Below, piece by piece: positions 60,984-64,000 of a DNA stretch of 64,000 nt. Made by a program: the position numbers and the translations under genes. The stretch's first letter is position 1. Each line of letters starts with the position of its first letter. The notes beneath the pieces were generated by a model. The model worked only from the letters and a program-made list of their open reading frames with translations, had not been told where the DNA came from and made no database searches. Source of the DNA: Symbiodinium natans (taxonomy: Eukaryota > Sar > Dinophyceae > Suessiales > Symbiodiniaceae); NCBI GenBank assembly GCA_905221605.1, contig CAJNDS010001580.1:265001-329000 (forward strand), given 5' to 3'.

Positions 60984-61061
60984 CTGGTTGCTCCAGATCC
61001 CTTCGCTGCAGCCGAACCCCGGCCACACAACAATGGAACAAGGCGCAAGGCCGTCGGCGCC
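60984..61061 (-). CDS. Coding exon, unidentified gene
   Basis: 26 codons, phase 0 to 0, between acceptor CATAG|G and a near-consensus donor CAG|GTGAAC. The translation includes APCSIVVWPGFGCSEGIW. It lies 3' of a telomeric array in the gene's sense. It could be an upstream or downstream neighbour of the cyclin gene; linkage is not established. Confidence 0.6.
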
Positions 61062-62014
61062 CTATGGCAGTCAGGGTTTAGGGTTTAGGGTTTAGGGGTT
61101 AGGGCTTAGGGTTTGGGGTTTAGGGTTTAGGGCTAGAGTTCCTCGCCCTGCCCTGCCATTTAGGGCATGTTCATACTCCTGAGCCCTGAGGCTCCCTACC
61201 TGCGAGAACGGCGCTGCGCAGGGTGATCAGAAACTCTTTACCCAAACCCCTGGGAGGATCCCAAAAAACACGTATCCTTTTTAGAGGGCACCATTTTGTG
61301 GGGGGGGGGGGGGGGGTGGTTCTGCTTCTGGATCCTCCCAAGGGTCTGTCTGGGTTATAAGTGCGGGTGGAAGGGCCGAAGGCCGAACCCAACGCAACAT
61401 TGCGGGGCTCCTTTGCGAAACAGTCCTAGGGTTTAGGGTTTATAGGGTAGAGGTTTAGGGTTTATAGGGTTTATAGGGTTTATAGGGTTTATAGGGGTTA
61501 TAGGGTTTTTAGGGTTTTTAGGGTTTAGGGTTACGGATGGGCACGGTCTAGTAAGTCTACTCGGAGTTCAACGCTGCACGCATCGCTGGGTGCTTGACAC
61601 GCAGTTCCAGCAATCTCTCCTGGGTAGCCCAGAAATCATATGTTAATCAAGGCACCCTTTTTGGGGTTGGTTACTTCATAAACCCTAAACCCTAAACCCT
61701 AAACCCTAAACCCTAAACCCTAAACCCTAAACCCTAAACCCTAAACCCTAAACCCTAAACCCTAAACCCTAAACCCTAAACCCTAAACCCTGAACCAAAA
61801 ACAAAGAGGGTACCAATGGGCTACCAAGTCTCAACACCCCGGCGGGTGGCCTCTTTTAGTTCGCGCCTGCTGGCCGCCGTCGCCGCCTCAACGAGCGGCA
61901 GTGCCTCAACGAGCGGGAACCAGGACAGGCCATTTTAGGGTTTAGGGTTTAGGGTTTAGGGTTTAGGATATTCAACCCCATAAAGAGCCTGTCTAACGGG
62001 TTGTAGGGCATAAA

Positions 62015-63605
62015 TTACCGGTCCTGGAAGGAAGATGCTTCGACATTGCAAGGCAGGGAGAGCTGTTGCAATGCGGAGGTCCAGTAGGCGACCGGGACCT
62101 CGTCCGGGCGAAGGGTTTAGGGTTTAGGGTTTAGGGTTTAGGGTTTAGGGTTTAGGGTTTAGGGTTTAGGGTTTAGGGTTTAGGGTTTAGGGAAACACCC
62201 ACCTCGTCCGGGCGAAGGGAGTGCAGTGAGAGCAACTGCCCCCGCGCCAGGTGAAGACAGAACATGCCAAGGGCGAACTCCTTACTTCTCCAACAACCAA
62301 GGGGACAAAAAGCTTAAACTTTAATATTCCTACTAAATAAGGAGGTTAAACTTTAATATTCCTACTAAATAAGGAGGAAACCCTCATAAAGTTTAAAGTT
62401 CAACTATGAGCGAAGTAAGACTCCTGAGGCGAGTTCTCGGAAGCCGACTCCACGAAGAGCAGCAGGCGGGCGAAGAACATGGACTTCTGCTTGACCCAGG
62501 CGATTTGGGGCTCATACTGCTGCGAAGTCATGGCCCCCAAGCGCGTGCAGTAGATGTTTAGGAACTGCTGCTGCAGCCTAGCTCATGTTGTGGGAGAGTC
62601 GTATTAAGACATGATAAGCTTCTACTCCTGTTGAGTTTAAGTACCCTTCATGGTTGGGATAGGAATAGAAATCTAAGCTTCTACTCCTTGTTGAGTTTAA
62701 GTACCCTTGAAAAATGCAAAATGTTACCCCACGATTTCTACTCATTTTTGAGTTCAAGTACCCTTAGAAAATAGGTAACATGTTACCCCATCCTTATTGA
62801 GTTCAAGTACCCTTAAACATTGATGAAACCCTAAACCCTAAACCCTAAACCCTACACCCTAAACCCTAAACCCAACTATGACCAAGCGGCGGCTCCTGGA
62901 CCTGCCATTGCACAGACTGCAGGATGTCGACCTCATGCTGCCCTTAGCTGCTGAGTTCATATAAGCCCCCCCCTAAAAGGTGGGTTTAGGGTTTAGGGTT
63001 TAGGGTTTAGGGTTTAGGGTTTAGGGTTTAGGGTTTAGGGTTTAGGGTTTAGGGTGTAGGGTGTAGGGTTTAGGGGGGGATTATGGTATCCCAAAAAGTG
63101 TAAAGTGTACTCGCTCAGCTACTGAGTGTCGGAGCATCGTCTCCGAAAACTCCATCCACTTGCCTTGGATCGGCAGCACCTGCTTGGCCATGCTGAGCCA
63201 CATGTTGAAGGAACCTTTCGGCTCCGCCACATTCCCATGGAACTTCTTGACCAATCGGAGCACTGCGACGCAGGTTAGTGGAAGCATCTGGGTGCCCTTC
63301 GTGACGTCCTCCGCGCCCAAGGAAGCCAAGTAGGAGTCGAGCAAAGACACGGCGCAGGACCAGCCATCCTGGTTCATCTGGCTCCGGGCCGCCAGGTTCA
63401 TCATGCCATGGAGGACCTGCTCACGCTGCCCGCCCAGGACGTCCGCCTGCGGCCCTCGCCCCCTCACCTGTTCCTCCCAGAGCATGAGCTCCTTAAGGTG
63501 GTCATGAGAGGCTCCTTGGAGGAAGAGCATGTCTTCGTAGTCCTTCAATCCCTTCGGCTCTTCTCCGCAGACTCCATGCTGCGGTGGGCTTTGCCACATC
63601 TTCGC
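62015..63605 (-). CDS. Divergent cyclin-fold protein, five exons
   Basis: Exons on the minus strand: 63605-63113, 62942-62888, 62577-62424, 62280-62203, 62098-62015 (TAA at 62015-62017). Phases agree at all four junctions and give about 285-300 residues, usual for a small cyclin. Seen: AVSLLDSYLA then LPLTCVAVLRLVKKFHG, as in the first cyclin-box helices; EVDILQSVQWQVQEPP followed by FLNIYCTRLG, matching the conserved IL..L.W.L.PPT..FL stretch; then SMFFARLLLFVESA and PVAYWTSALQQL, like the C-terminal cyclin fold. The usual MRAIL motif is replaced by QREQVLHGMM. Cyclins bind and activate cyclin-dependent kinases; whether this one binds a kinase is not shown. The first ATG is at 63599-63597, just after a possible AG|G acceptor at 63606; the N terminus may lie in further exons upstream. 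Introns use GA, GC, GA and GT donors, all with AG|G acceptors. The 3' end could be spliced further. Confidence 0.75.
62099..62202 (-). repeat. Telomeric intron flanked by 19-bp direct repeat
   Basis: This intron of the cyclin gene holds about 11 TTTAGGG units (plus strand) and little else. The sequence ACCTCGTCCGGGCGAAGGG occurs exactly at 62097-62115 and again at 62201-62219. On the coding strand the junction reads GACGAG|GTGGGTG ... GACGAG|GTCCCGG, so splicing removes the array plus one repeat copy and keeps phase 0. This is the geometry of an insertion with target-site duplication that became an intron. Confidence 0.75.
62281..62423 (-). repeat. GA-AG intron with inverted ends and internal tandem repeat
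   Basis: Cyclin-gene intron that begins GAGTCTTACTTC and ends GAAGTAAG|GAG on the coding strand. The ends CTTACTTC and GAAGTAAG are perfect 8-bp inverted repeats, and GAG occurs at both borders. Inside is a tandem duplication of a roughly 31-bp AT-rich unit at about 62310-62372. It contains no telomeric repeat. It resembles a terminal-inverted-repeat introner. Confidence 0.6.
62578..62887 (-). repeat. GC-AG intron with several copies of a short element
   Basis: Cyclin-gene intron, donor GCTTGG, acceptor GAGCTAG|G. It contains about four copies of a motif of the form TTGAGTTTAAGTACCCTT followed in most copies by AAAATGTTACCCC, plus a short CCCTAAA array at 62825-62872. The same motif is found at about 4385-4445, 30275-30335 and 52925-52985. 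Confidence 0.6.
62943..63112 (-). repeat. GA-AG intron with telomeric array
   Basis: Cyclin-gene intron with about 13 TTTAGGG-type units on the plus strand (62980-63074). An imperfect direct repeat flanks it: 62943-62956 and 63114-63127 match at 12 of 14 bases. The proposed donor is GAGTAC and the acceptor CTAAG|GG. Confidence 0.55.
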
Positions 63606-64000
63606 CTTGAGTGTTTTGCTTTGCTGTATGTACACCAGGTACCCTTCAGCTCAGGAGCACACAGGAAGAGCGCAGCCACCAAAATCAACACCCTAAACCC
63701 TAAACCCTAAAGCCGAAAGCCTAAAGCCTAAACCCTAAACCAGAACCCCGCTCCCCTGGTGGATGGATGTGGCACTCGCCGGCTTGCTAGTAGCATGCTA
63801 CTTAGGGGGTGCCACTGCTTGTGGAACTTGGAGGGCTTATAGATGTTTCAGGCAACCCCCTGAACCCTAAACCCTAAACCCCAAACCCTAAACCCTAAAC
63901 CCTAAACCCTAAAACCTGGCTTAAGATTTAGTAAGGTGGTGGGGATGATTCCGAGTTTGGGGATGATCCCGGAACTCCATTCCCAACTGCGAAGCCATAC

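Noticed and set aside
63408-63710. Plus-strand open frame over the cyclin exon
   Set aside because: Antisense shadow of the cyclin coding sequence, ending in telomeric repeat.

Overview
The window looks like nuclear DNA of a dinoflagellate, probably a Symbiodinium-type alga or a relative. Three things point there. (1) The plant/dinoflagellate telomere heptamer TTTAGGG, in both orientations, recurs every few hundred bases from end to end. (2) Where the sequence between arrays is protein-coding, exon borders fit dinoflagellate splicing: acceptors almost always AG|G, and donors GT, GC or GA. (3) Every exon I could support is on the minus strand, as expected of the long unidirectional gene blocks of dinoflagellates. 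Species assignment is inference; I saw no rRNA, tRNA or spliced-leader gene.

The long open frames with translations like LNPKP or VWGLGF are only translated telomere repeats. The real coding signal is in short pieces (about 40-150 bp) between arrays. Joining them at AG|G acceptors and GT/GC/GA donors gives runs with matching reading phase. The clearest genes, all minus strand, are: a divergent cyclin-fold protein (62015-63605, five exons); a 7-exon gene (7039-9626); a 4-exon gene (16372-17293); a gene ending at 5284; a gene ending at 30332; and a gene with a signal-peptide-like segment (41383-42123). About 30 further single exons or pairs are listed. Apart from the cyclin I cannot name a function for any of them. 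Exon calls rest on frame openness, splice borders and protein-like composition read by eye, so boundaries and frames may be wrong for individual exons.

Introns and intergenic DNA are built from three layers: telomeric arrays (canonical, and locally homogenised variants such as TTTGGGG, TTTAGGGG, TTTTAGGG and TTGAGGGG); several families of short palindromic MITE-like elements, some interrupted by telomeric arrays; and simple or satellite repeats (87-bp units at 34200-35035, 73-bp units at 55851-56356, GA-rich, TAC-rich, poly-G and poly-C tracts). Two AT-richer or telomere-poor islands lie at about 51040-52080 and 55400-57060.

The main discovery candidate is that telomeric repeat arrays act as intron material. 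Several introns begin exactly where an array begins (exon|GTTTAGGG), and some arrays sit between direct repeats of the flanking exon sequence, as expected of introner-like insertions. The best case is in the cyclin gene: a 19-bp direct repeat flanks a 104-bp telomeric intron, and its removal restores an uninterrupted frame.
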